A stretch of DNA of 64,000 bases, from contig OZ059894.1 of the NCBI GenBank assembly GCA_964057225.1, positions 4,960,001-5,024,000 of the forward strand, written 5' to 3'. Source of the stretch: Auanema rhodensis (lineage: Eukaryota > Nematoda > Chromadorea > Rhabditida > Rhabditidae). This document shows, in pieces, positions 25,624 through 38,259 of this stretch (positions are counted from its first letter, which is position 1; the number at the start of each line of letters is the position of its first letter). The notes beneath the pieces were generated by a model, which was not told the DNA's origin, did not search any database, and worked only from the letters and a program-made list of their open reading frames with translations. The position numbers and the translations under genes were made by a program.

Positions 25624-27729
25624 ATTTGCGCTAGCTTAAAAATGCACCGAGATATCAACTGATATAAGTTCACACTTATATCCTTGATTTTCACCCTGAA
25701 GAATTAATTTTTTCGTTGAATAACATTGTCCATCGTCTTTGCCTTGAAAAAAGGAATCTAAAAACATCTACTTTTTGCTAAATTATTTTGAAATTTTTCG
25801 AAAAAATTTTTGTCAAAATGTTTTTGGAAGCTATGTTGAGTGTACATGGAAACTCAACATACACTAATGCATCATTTTTCAAACGATCATAACTAATTTT
25901 TGTATTAAGCGTTTCTCAAAGTAGTATAGTGCATTCGATGCGGATTTCCAAGCTGCGTCGATCTGTGTTATCAGATTTGCGCTAGCTTAAAAATGCACCG
26001 AGATATCAACTGATATAAGTTCACACTTATATCCTCCATTTTCACCCTGAAGAATTAATTTTTTCGTTGAATAACATTGTCCATCGTCTTTGCCTTGAAA
26101 AAAGGAATCTAAAAACATCTACTTTTTGCTAAATTATTTTGAAATTTTTCGAAAAAATTTTTGTCAAAATGTTTTTGGAAGCTATGTTGAGTGTACATGG
26201 AAACTCAACATACACTTATGCATCATTTTTCAAACGATCATAACTAATTTTTGTATTAAGCGTTCCTCAATGTAGTATAGTGCATTCGATGCGGATTTTT
26301 AAGCTGCGTCGATCTGTGTTATCAGATTTGCGCTAGCTTAAAAATGCACCGAGATATCAACTGATATAAGTTCACACTTATATCCTTGATTTTCACCCTG
26401 TAGAATTAATTTTTTCGTTGAATAACATTGTCCATCGTCTTTGCCTTGAAAAAAGGAATCTAAAAACATCTACTTTTTGCTAAATTATTTTGAAATTTTT
26501 CGAAAAAATTTTTGTCAAAATGTTTTTGGAAGCTATGTTGAGTGTACATGGAAACTCAACATACACTTATGCATCATTTTTCAAACGATCATAACTAATT
26601 TTTGTATTAAGCGTTCCTCAATGTAGTATAGTGCATTCGATGCGGATTTTTAAGCTGCGTCGATCTGTGTTATCAGATTTGCGCTAGCTTAAAAATGCAC
26701 CGAGATATCAACTGATATAAGTTCACACTTATATCCTTGATTTTCACCCTGGAGAATTAATTTTTTCGTTGAATAACATTGTCCATCGTTTTTGCCTTGA
26801 AAAAAGGAATCTAAAAACATCTACTTTTTGCTAAATTATTTTGAAATTTTTCGAAAAAATTTTTGTCAAAATGTTTTTGGAAGCAATGTTGAGTGTACAT
26901 GGAAACTCAACATACACTAATGCATCATTTTTCAAACGATCATAACTAATTTTTGTATTAAGCGTTTCTCAAAGTAGTATAGTGCATTCGATGCGGATTT
27001 TCAAGTTGCGTCGATCTGTGTTATCAGATTTGCGCTAGCTTAAAAATGCACCGAGATAAGAACTGATATAAGTTCACACTTATATCCTCGATTTTCACCC
27101 TGAAGAATTAATTTTTTCGTTGAATAACATTGTCCATCGTCTTTGCCTTGAAAAAAGGAATCTAAAAACATCTACTTTTTGCTAAATTATTTTGAAATTT
27201 TTCGAAAAAATTTTTGTCAAAATGTTTTTGGAAGCTATGTTGAGTGTACATGGAAACTCAACATACACTAATGCATCATTTTTCAAACGATCATAACTAA
27301 TTTTTGTATTAAGCGTTTCTCAAAGTAGTATAGTGCATTCGATGCGGATTTCCAAGCTGCGTCGATCTGTGTTATCAGATTTGCGCTAGCTTAAAAATGC
27401 ACCGAGATATCAACTGATATAAGTTCACACTTATATCCTCCATTTTCACCCTGAAGAATTAATTTTTTCGTTGAATAACATTGTCCATCGTCTTTGCCTT
27501 GAAAAAAGGAATCTAAAAACATCTACTTTCTGCTAAATTATTTTGAAATTTTTCGAAAAAATTTTTGTCAAAATGTTTTTGGAAGCTATGTTGAGTGTAC
27601 ATGGAAACTCAACATACACTAATGCATCATTTTTCAAACGATCATAACTAATTTTTGTATTAAGCGTTTCTCAAAGTAGTATAGTGCATTCGATGCGGAT
27701 TTCCAAGCTGCGTCGATCTGTGTTATCAG

Positions 27730-30700
27730 ATTTGCGCTAGCTTAAAAATGCACCGAGATATCAACTGATATAAGTTCACACTTATATCCTCCATTTTCAC
27801 CCTGAAGAATTAATTTTTTCGTTGAATAACATTGTCCATCGTCTTTGCCTTGAAAAAAGGAATCTAAAAACATCTACTTTCTGCTAAATTATTTTGAAAT
27901 TTTTCGAAAAAATTTTTGTCAAAATGTTTTTGGAAGCTATGTTGAGTGTACATGGAAACTCAACATACACTAATGCATCATTTTTCAAACGATCATAACT
28001 AATTTTTGTATTAAGCGTTCCTCAATGTAGTATAGTGCATTCGATGCGGATTTTTAAGCTGCGTCGATCTGTGTTATCAGATTTGCGCTAGCTTAAAAAT
28101 GCACCGAGATATCAACTGATATAAGTTCACACTTATATCCTTGATTTTCACCCTGAAGAATTAATTTTTTCGTTGAATAACATTGTCCATCGTCTTTGCC
28201 TTGAAAAAAGGAATCTAAAAACATCTACTTTTTGCTAAATTATTTTGAAAGTTTTCGAAAAAATTTTTGTCAAAATGTTTTTGGAAGCTATGTTGAGTGT
28301 ACATGGAAACTCAACATACACTAATGCATCATTTTTCAAACGATCATAACTAATTTTTGTATTAAGCGTTCCTCAATGTAGTATAGTGCATTCGATGCGG
28401 ATTTTTAAGCTGCGTCGATCTGTGTTATCAGATTTGCGCTAGCTTAAAAATGCACCGAGATATCAACTGATATAAGTTCACACTTATATCCTTGATTTTC
28501 ACCCTGGAGAATTAATTTTTTCGTTGAATAACATTGTCCATCGTCTTTGCCTTGAAAAAAGGATCCTAAAAACATCTACTTTTTGCTAAATTATTTTGAA
28601 ATTTTTCGAAAAAATTTTTGTCAAAATGTTTTTGGAAGCAATGTTGAGTGTACATGGAAACTCAACATACACTAATGCATCATTTTTCAAACGATCATAA
28701 CTAATTTTTGTATTAAGCGTTTCTCAAAGTAGTATAGTGCATTCGATGCGGATTTTCAAGTTGCGTCGATCTGTGTTATCAGATTTGCGCTAGCTTGAAA
28801 ATGCACCGAGATATCAACTGATATAAGTTCACACTTATATCCTCGATTTTCACCCTGAAGAATTAATTTTTTCGTTGAATAACATTGTCCATCGTCTTTG
28901 CCTTGAAAAAAGGAATCTAAAAACATCTACTTTTTGCTAAATTATTTTGAAATTTTTCGAAAAAATTTTTGTCAAAATGTTTTTGGAAGCTATGTTGAGT
29001 GTACATGGAAACTCAACATACACTAATGCATCATTTTTCAAACGATCATAACTAATTTTTGTATTAAGCGTTTCTCAAAGTAGTATAGTGCATTCGATGC
29101 GGATTTCCAAGCTGCGTCGATCTGTGTTATCAGATTTGCGCTAGCTTAAAAATGCACCGAGATATCAACTGATATAAGTTCACACTTATATCCTCCATTT
29201 TCACCCTGAAGAATTAATTTTTTCGTTGAATAACATTGTCCATCGTCTTTGCCTTGAAAAAAGGAATCTAAAAACATCTACTTTTTGCTAAATTATTTTG
29301 AAATTTTTCGAAAAAATTTTTGTCAAATTGTTTTTGGAAGCTATGTTGAGTGTACATGGAAACTCAACATACACTAATGCATCATTTTTCAAACGATCAT
29401 AACTAATTTTTGTATTAAGCGTTCCTCAATGTAGTATAGTGCATTCGATGCGGATTGTTAAGCTGCGTCGATCTGTGTTATCAGATTTGCGCTAGCTTGA
29501 AAATGCACCGAGATATCAACTGATATAAGTTCACACTTATATCCTCGATTTTCACCCTGAAGAATTAATTTTTTCGTTGAATAACATTGTCCATCGTCTT
29601 TGCCTTGAAAAAAGGAATCTAAAAACATCTACTTTTTGCTAAATTATTTTGAAATTTTTCGAAAAAATTTTTGTCAAAATGTTTTTGGAAGCTATGTTGA
29701 GTGTACATGGAAACTCAACATACACTAATGCATCATTTTTCAAACGATCATAACTAATTTTTGTATTAAGCGTTTCTCAAAGTAGTATAGTGCATTCGAT
29801 GCGGATTTCCAAGCTGCGTCGATCTGTGTTATCAGATTTGCGCTAGCTTAAAAATGCACCGAGATATCAACTGATATAAGTTCACACTTATATCCTCCAT
29901 TTTCACCCTGAAGAATTAATTTTTTCGTTGAATAACATTGTCCATCGTCTTTGCCTTGAAAAAAGGAATCTAAAAACATCTACTTTTTGCTAAATTATTT
30001 TGAAATTTTTCGAAAAAATTTTTGTCAAATTGTTTTTGGAAGCTATGTTGAGTGTACATGGAAACTCAACATACACTAATGCATCATTTTTCAAACGATC
30101 ATAACTAATTTTTGTATTAAGCGTTCCTCAATGTAGTATAGTGCATTCGATGCGGATTGTTAAGCTGCGTCGATCTGTGTTATCAGATTTGCGCTAGCTT
30201 GAAAATGCACCGAGATATCAACTGATATAAGTTCACACTTATATCCTCGATTTTCACCCTGAAGAATTAATTTTTTCGTTGAATAACATTGTCCATCGTC
30301 TTTGCCTTGAAAAAAGGAATCTAAAAACATCTACTTTTTGCTAAATTATTTTGAAATTTTTCGAAAAAATTTTTGTCAAAATGTTTTTGGAAGCTATGTT
30401 GAGTGTACATGGAAACTCAACATACACTAATGCATCATTTTTCAAACGATCATAACTAATTTTTGTATTAAGCGTTTCTCAAAGTAGTATAGTGCATTCG
30501 ATGCGGATTTCCAAGCTGCGTCGATCTGTGTTATCAGATTTGCGCTAGCTTAAAAATGCACCGAGATATCAACTGATATAAGTTCACACTTATATCCTCC
30601 ATTTTCACCCTGAAGAATTAATTTTTTCGTTGAATAACATTGTCCATCGTCTTTGCCTTGAAAAAAGGAATCTAAAAACATCTACTTTTTGCTAAATTAT

Positions 30701-30888
30701 TTTGAAATTTTTCGAAAAAATTTTTGTCAAATTGTTTTTGGAAGCTATGTTGAGTGTACATGGAAACTCAACATACACTAATGCATCATTTTTCAAACGA
30801 TCATAACTAATTTTTGTATTAAGCGTTCCTCAATGTAGTATAGTGCATTCGATGCGGATTGTTAAGCTGCGTCGATCTGTGTTATCAG
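27730..30888. repeat. Nine-unit segment, first copy (copies 80-88)
   Basis: The ordered types match copies 93-101, 4563 bp downstream: C152 copy, G171 copy, GGATCC copy, then three dimers. Private differences are few: the partner of copy 80 has an extra A to T change near 158, and the partner of copy 84 has A at 282. Those changes arose after the duplication or were lost from one side. Confidence 0.75.
28783..30888. repeat. 702-bp dimer x3 (copies 83-88)
   Basis: Unit A has G at 15 (GCTTGAAAAT), CG at 62-63 and end K. Unit B has CC, T at 195 (CAAATTG) and end G (GATTGTTAAG). The AB pair repeats three times with no difference at any site I typed, suggesting very recent amplification. The B markers are confined to 29-37 kb. 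Confidence 0.8.
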
Positions 30889-32292
30889 ATTTGCGCTAGC
30901 TTAAAAATGCACCGAGATATCAACTGATATAAGTTCACACTTATATCCTTGATTTTCACCCTGAAGAATTAATTTTTTCGTTGAATAACATTGTCCATCG
31001 TCTTTGCCTTGAAAAAAGGAATCTAAAAACATCTACTTTTTGCTAAATTATTTTGAAATTTTTCGAAAAAATTTTTGTCAAAATGTTTTTGGAAGCTATG
31101 TTGAGTGTACATGGAAACTCAACATACACTAATGCATCATTTTTCAAACGATCATAACTAATTTTTGTATTAAGCGTTTCTCAAAGTAGTATAGTGCATT
31201 CGATGCGGATTTCCAAGCTGCGTCGATCTGTGTTATCAGATTTGCGCTAGCTTAAAAATGCACGGAGATATCAACTGATATAAGTTCACACTTATATCCT
31301 TGATTTTCACCCTGTAGAATTAATTTTTTCGTTGAATAACATTGTCCATCGTCTTTGCCTTGAAAAAAGGAATCTAAAAACATCTACTTTTTGCTAAATT
31401 ATTTTGAAATTTTTCGAAAAAATTTTTGTCAAAATGTTTTTGGAAGCTATGTTGAGTGTACATGGAAACTCAACATACACTTATGCATCATTTTTCAAAC
31501 GATCATAACTAATTTTTGTATTAAGCGTTCCTCAATGTAGTATAGTGCATTCGATGCGGATTTTTAAGCTGCGTCGATCTGTGTTATCAGATTTGCGCTA
31601 GCTTAAAAATGCACCGAGATATCAACTGATATAAGTTCACACTTATATCCTTGATTTTCACCCTGGAGAATTAGTTTTTTCGTTGAATAACATTGTCCAT
31701 CGTCTTTGCCTTGAAAAAAGGAATCTAAAAACATCTACTTTTTGCTAAATTATTTTGAAATTTTTCGAAAAAATTTTTGTCAAAATGTTTTTGGAAGCAA
31801 TGTTGAGTGTACATGGAAACTCAACATACACTAATGCATCATTTTTCAAACGATCATAACTAATTTTTGTATTAAGCGTTTCTCAAAGTAGTATAGTGCA
31901 TTCGATGCGGATTTTCAAGTTGCGTCGATCTGTGTTATCAGATTTGCGCTAGCTTAAAAATGCACCGAGATAAGAACTGATATAAGTTCACACTTATATC
32001 CTCGATTTTCACCCTGAAGAATTAATTTTTTCGTTGAATAACATTGTCCATCGTCTTTGCCTTGAAAAAAGGAATCTAAAAACATCTACTTTTTGCTAAA
32101 TTATTTTGAAATTTTTCGAAAAAATTTTTGTCAAAATGTTTTTGGAAGCTATGTTGAGTGTACATGGAAACTCAACATACACTAATGCATCATTTTTCAA
32201 ACGATCATAACTAATTTTTGTATTAAGCGTTTCTCAAAGTAGTATAGTGCATTCGATGCGGATTTCCAAGCTGCGTCGATCTGTGTTATCAG

Positions 32293-35200
32293 ATTTGCGC
32301 TAGCTTAAAAATGCACCGAGATATCAACTGATATAAGTTCACACTTATATCCTCCATTTTCACCCTGAAGAATTAATTTTTTCGTTGAATAACATTGTCC
32401 ATCGTCTTTGCCTTGAAAAAAGGAATCTAAAAACATCTACTTTCTGCTTAATTATTTTGAAATTTTTCGAAAAAATTTTTGTCAAAATGTTTTTGGAAGC
32501 TATGTTGAGTGTACATGGAAACTCAACATACACTAATGCATCATTTTTCAAACGATCATAACTAATTTTTGTATTAAGCGTTCCTCAATGTAGTATAGTG
32601 CATTCGATGCGGATTTTTAAGCTGCGTCGATCTGTGTTATCAGATTTGCGCTAGCTTAAAAATGCACCGAGATATCAACTGATATAAGTTCACACTTATA
32701 TCCTTGATTTTCACCCTGAAGAATTAATTTTTTCGTTGAATAACATTGTCCATCGTCTTTGCCTTGAAAAAAGGAATCTAAAAACATCTACTTTTTGCTA
32801 AATTATTTTGAAAGTTTTCGAAAAAATTTTTGTCAAAATGTTTTTGGAAGCTATGTTGAGTGTACATGGAAACTCAACATACACTAATGCATCATTTTTC
32901 AAACGATCATAACTAATTTTTGTATTAAGCGTTCCTCAATGTAGTATAGTGCATTCGATGCGGATTTTTAAGCTGCGTCGATCTGTGTTATCAGATTTGC
33001 GCTAGCTTAAAAATGCACCGAGATATCAACTGATATAAGTTCACACTTATATCCTTGATTTTCACCCTGGAGAATTAATTTTTTCGTTGAATAACATTGT
33101 CCATCGTCTTTGCCTTGAAAAAAGGATCCTAAAAACATCTACTTTTTGCTAAATTATTTTGAAATTTTTCGAAAAAATTTTTGTCAAAATGTTTTTGGAA
33201 GCAATGTTGAGTGTACATGGAAACTCAACATACACTAATGCATCATTTTTCAAACGATCATAACTAATTTTTGTATTAAGCGTTTCTCAAAGTAGTATAG
33301 TGCATTCGATGCGGATTTTCAAGTTGCGTCGATCTGTGTTATCAGATTTGCGCTAGCTTGAAAATGCACCGAGATATCAACTGATATAAGTTCACACTTA
33401 TATCCTCGATTTTCACCCTGAAGAATTAATTTTTTCGTTGAATAACATTGTCCATCGTCTTTGCCTTGAAAAAAGGAATCTAAAAACATCTACTTTTTGC
33501 TAAATTATTTTGAAATTTTTCGAAAAAATTTTTGTCAAAATGTTTTTGGAAGCTATGTTGAGTGTACATGGAAACTCAACATACACTAATGCATCATTTT
33601 TCAAACGATCATAACTAATTTTTGTATTAAGCGTTTCTCAAAGTAGTATAGTGCATTCGATGCGGATTTCCAAGCTGCGTCGATCTGTGTTATCAGATTT
33701 GCGCTAGCTTAAAAATGCACCGAGATATCAACTGATATAAGTTCACACTTATATCCTCCATTTTCACCCTGAAGAATTAATTTTTTCGTTGAATAACATT
33801 GTCCATCGTCTTTGCCTTGAAAAAAGGAATCTAAAAACATCTACTTTTTGCTAAATTATTTTGAAATTTTTCGAAAAAATTTTTGTCAAATTGTTTTTGG
33901 AAGCTATGTTGAGTGTACATGGAAACTCAACATACACTAATGCATCATTTTTCAAACGATCATAACTAATTTTTGTAATAAGCGTTCCTCAATGTAGTAT
34001 AGTGCATTCGATGCGGATTGTTAAGCTGCGTCGATCTGTGTTATCAGATTTGCGCTAGCTTGAAAATGCACCGAGATATCAACTGATATAAGTTCACACT
34101 TATATCCTCGATTTTCACCCTGAAGAATTAATTTTTTCGTTGAATAACATTGTCCATCGTCTTTGCCTTGAAAAAAGGAATCTAAAAACATCTACTTTTT
34201 GCTAAATTATTTTGAAATTTTTCGAAAAAATTTTTGTCAAAATGTTTTTGGAAGCTATGTTGAGTGTACATGGAAACTCAACATACACTAATGCATCATT
34301 TTTCAAACGATCATAACTAATTTTTGTATTAAGCGTTTCTCAAAGTAGTATAGTGCATTCGATGCGGATTTCCAAGCTGCGTCGATCTGTGTTATCAGAT
34401 TTGCGCTAGCTTAAAAATGCACCGAGATATCAACTGATATAAGTTCACACTTATATCCTCCATTTTCACCCTGAAGAATTAATTTTTTCGTTGAATAACA
34501 TTGTCCATCGTCTTTGCCTTGAAAAAAGGAATCTAAAAACATCTACTTTTTGCTAAATTATTTTGAAATTTTTCGAAAAAATTTTTGTCAAATTGTTTTT
34601 GGAAGCTATGTTGAGTGTACATGGAAACTCAACATACACTAATGCATCATTTTTCAAACGATCATAACTAATTTTTGTATTAAGCGTTCCTCAATGTAGT
34701 ATAGTGCATTCGATGCGGATTGTTAAGCTGCGTCGATCTGTGTTATCAGATTTGCGCTAGCTTGAAAATGCACCGAGATATCAACTGATATAAGTTCACA
34801 CTTATATCCTCGATTTTCACCCTGAAGAATTAATTTTTTCGTTGAATAACATTGTCCATCGTCTTTGCCTTGAAAAAAGGAATCTAAAAACATCTACTTT
34901 TTGCTAAATTATTTTGAAATTTTTCGAAAAAATTTTTGTCAAAATGTTTTTGGAAGCTATGTTGAGTGTACATGGAAACTCAACATACACTAATGCATCA
35001 TTTTTCAAACGATCATAACTAATTTTTGTATTAAGCGTTTCTCAAAGTAGTATAGTGCATTCGATGCGGATTTCCAAGCTGCGTCGATCTGTGTTATCAG
35101 ATTTGCGCTAGCTTAAAAATGCACCGAGATATCAACTGATATAAGTTCACACTTATATCCTCCATTTTCACCCTGAAGAATTAATTTTTTCGTTGAATAA

Positions 35201-35451
35201 CATTGTCCATCGTCTTTGCCTTGAAAAAAGGAATCTAAAAACATCTACTTTTTGCTAAATTATTTTGAAATTTTTCGAAAAAATTTTTGTCAAATTGTTT
35301 TTGGAAGCTATGTTGAGTGTACATGGAAACTCAACATACACTAATGCATCATTTTTCAAACGATCATAACTAATTTTTGTATTAAGCGTTCCTCAATGTA
35401 GTATAGTGCATTCGATGCGGATTGTTAAGCTGCGTCGATCTGTGTTATCAG
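32293..35451. repeat. Nine-unit segment, second copy (copies 93-101)
   Basis: This is the partner of 27730-30888. Copy 93 here carries TTAATTA in place of TAAATTA near 156-162, which removes a reverse-strand stop and creates a chance 63-codon open frame at 32360-32551. Copy 97 carries GTAATAAG (A at 282), which reappears only in the mosaic copy 102. Confidence 0.75.
33346..35451. repeat. 702-bp dimer x3 (copies 96-101)
   Basis: This is the same AB dimer as at 28783-30888, again three copies, within the second nine-unit segment. Its first B unit (copy 97) alone has A at 282. Since the block was probably copied whole, that change likely postdates the duplication. Confidence 0.8.
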
Positions 35452-35802
35452 ATTTGCGCTAGCTTAAAAATGCACCGAGATATCAACTGATATAAGTTCA
35501 CACTTATATCCTTGATTTTCACCCTGAAGAATTAATTTTTTCGTTGAATAACATTGTCCATCGTCTTTGCCTTGAAAAAAGGAATCTAAAAACATCTACT
35601 TTTTGCTAAATTATTTTGAAATTTTTCGAAAAAATTTTTGTCAAAATGTTTTTGGAAGCTATGTTGAGTGTACATGGAAACTCAACATACACTAATGCAT
35701 CATTTTTCAAACGATCATAACTAATTTTTGTAATAAGCGTTCCTCAATGTAGTATAGTGCATTCGATGCGGATTGTTAAGCTGCGTCGATCTGTGTTATC
35801 AG
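35452..35802. repeat. Mosaic monomer (copy 102)
   Basis: The front (TG, A76, A195) matches the class of copies 89 and 107. The back (A282 in GTAATAAG, C291, end G) matches copy 97, five units upstream. The junction must lie between 195 and 282. It separates two runs of the 702-bp dimer and reads as the product of the unequal crossover that created the extra dimers downstream. Confidence 0.75.
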
Positions 35803-38259
35803 ATTTGCGCTAGCTTGAAAATGCACCGAGATATCAACTGATATAAGTTCACACTTATATCCTCGATTTTCACCCTGAAGAATTAATTTTTTCGTTGAAT
35901 AACATTGTCCATCGTCTTTGCCTTGAAAAAAGGAATCTAAAAACATCTACTTTTTGCTAAATTATTTTGAAATTTTTCGAAAAAATTTTTGTCAAAATGT
36001 TTTTGGAAGCTATGTTGAGTGTACATGGAAACTCAACATACACTAATGCATCATTTTTCAAACGATCATAACTAATTTTTGTATTAAGCGTTTCTCAAAG
36101 TAGTATAGTGCATTCGATGCGGATTTCCAAGCTGCGTCGATCTGTGTTATCAGATTTGCGCTAGCTTAAAAATGCACCGAGATATCAACTGATATAAGTT
36201 CACACTTATATCCTCCATTTTCACCCTGAAGAATTAATTTTTTCGTTGAATAACATTGTCCATCGTCTTTGCCTTGAAAAAAGGAATCTAAAAACATCTA
36301 CTTTTTGCTAAATTATTTTGAAATTTTTCGAAAAAATTTTTGTCAAATTGTTTTTGGAAGCTATGTTGAGTGTACATGGAAACTCAACATACACTAATGC
36401 ATCATTTTTCAAACGATCATAACTAATTTTTGTATTAAGCGTTCCTCAATGTAGTATAGTGCATTCGATGCGGATTGTTAAGCTGCGTCGATCTGTGTTA
36501 TCAGATTTGCGCTAGCTTGAAAATGCACCGAGATATCAACTGATATAAGTTCACACTTATATCCTCGATTTTCACCCTGAAGAATTAATTTTTTCGTTGA
36601 ATAACATTGTCCATCGTCTTTGCCTTGAAAAAAGGAATCTAAAAACATCTACTTTTTGCTAAATTATTTTGAAATTTTTCGAAAAAATTTTTGTCAAAAT
36701 GTTTTTGGAAGCTATGTTGAGTGTACATGGAAACTCAACATACACTAATGCATCATTTTTCAAACGATCATAACTAATTTTTGTATTAAGCGTTTCTCAA
36801 AGTAGTATAGTGCATTCGATGCGGATTTCCAAGCTGCGTCGATCTGTGTTATCAGATTTGCGCTAGCTTAAAAATGCACCGAGATATCAACTGATATAAG
36901 TTCACACTTATATCCTCCATTTTCACCCTGAAGAATTAATTTTTTCGTTGAATAACATTGTCCATCGTCTTTGCCTTGAAAAAAGGAATCTAAAAACATC
37001 TACTTTTTGCTAAATTATTTTGAAATTTTTCGAAAAAATTTTTGTCAAATTGTTTTTGGAAGCTATGTTGAGTGTACATGGAAACTCAACATACACTAAT
37101 GCATCATTTTTCAAACGATCATAACTAATTTTTGTATTAAGCGTTCCTCAATGTAGTATAGTGCATTCGATGCGGATTGTTAAGCTGCGTCGATCTGTGT
37201 TATCAGATTTGCGCTAGCTTAAAAATGCACCGAGATATCAACTGATATAAGTTCACACTTATATCCTTGATTTTCACCCTGAAGAATTAATTTTTTCGTT
37301 GAATAACATTGTCCATCGTCTTTGCCTTGAAAAAAGGAATCTAAAAACATCTACTTTTTGCTAAATTATTTTGAAATTTTTCGAAAAAATTTTTGTCAAA
37401 ATGTTTTTGGAAGCTATGTTGAGTGTACATGGAAACTCAACATACACTAATGCATCATTTTTCAAACGATCATAACTAATTTTTGTATTAAGCGTTTCTC
37501 AAAGTAGTATAGTGCATTCGATGCGGATTTCCAAGCTGCGTCGATCTGTGTTATCAGATTTGCGCTAGCTTAAAAATGCACCGAGATATCAACTGATATA
37601 AGTTCACACTTATATCCTTGATTTTCACCCTGTAGAATTAATTTTTTCGTTGAATAACATTGTCCATCGTCTTTGCCTTGAAAAAAGGAATCTAAAAACA
37701 TCTACTTTTTGCTAAATTATTTTGAAATTTTTCGAAAAAATTTTTGTCAAAATGTTTTTGGAAGCTATGTTGAGTGTACATGGAAACTCAACATACACTT
37801 ATGCATCATTTTTCAAACGATCATAACTAATTTTTGTATTAAGCGTTCCTCAATGTAGTATAGTGCATTCGATGCGGATTTTTAAGCTGCGTCGATCTGT
37901 GTTATCAGATTTGCGCTAGCTTAAAAATGCACCGAGATATCAACTGATATAAGTTCACACTTATATCCTTGATTTTCACCCTGGAGAATTAGTTTTTTCG
38001 TTGAATAACATTGTCCATCGTCTTTGCCTTGAAAAAAGGAATCTAAAAACATCTACTTTTTGCTAAATTATTTTGAAATTTTTCGAAAAAATTTTTGTCA
38101 AAATGTTTTTGGAAGCAATGTTGAGTGTACATGGAAACTCAACATACACTAATGCATCATTTTTCAAACGATCATAACTAATTTTTGTATTAAGCGTTTC
38201 TCAAAGTAGTATAGTGCATTCGATGCGGATTTTCAAGTTGCGTCGATCTGTGTTATCAG
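35803..38259. repeat. Seven-unit segment (copies 103-109), partner of 29485-31941
   Basis: Two AB dimers (35803-37206) are followed by TG/end K, a GTAG/T243 copy and a copy with G at 84. This is the same order as copies 85-91, 6318 bp upstream. Identity ends after copy 109: copy 92 has GATAAGAAC and copy 110 does not. That places a duplication border near 38260. Confidence 0.75.

Larger units (their letters stand above)
25624..38259. repeat. Array domain 5: copies 74-109, nested segmental duplications
   Basis: Rare markers recur at several large offsets. G171 (copies 81, 94), the BamHI-creating change at 133-134 (copies 82, 95; sites at 28561-28566 and 33124-33129) and the following dimer blocks repeat at 13 units (4563 bp). 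GTAG at 75-78 with T243 (copies 76, 90) and GATAAGAAC (copies 78, 92) repeat at 14 units (4914 bp). Copies 85-91 and 103-109 match at 18 units (6318 bp), including A84 to G in copies 91 and 109. The different offsets mean several overlapping unequal exchanges. A canonical four-mer lies at 26677-28080. Confidence 0.75.

Noticed and set aside
32360-32551. 63-codon open frame on the minus strand
   Set aside because: It starts with TTG and exists only because one substitution in copy 93 (TAAATTA to TTAATTA) removes a reverse stop present in the other units. It is satellite sequence read by chance.
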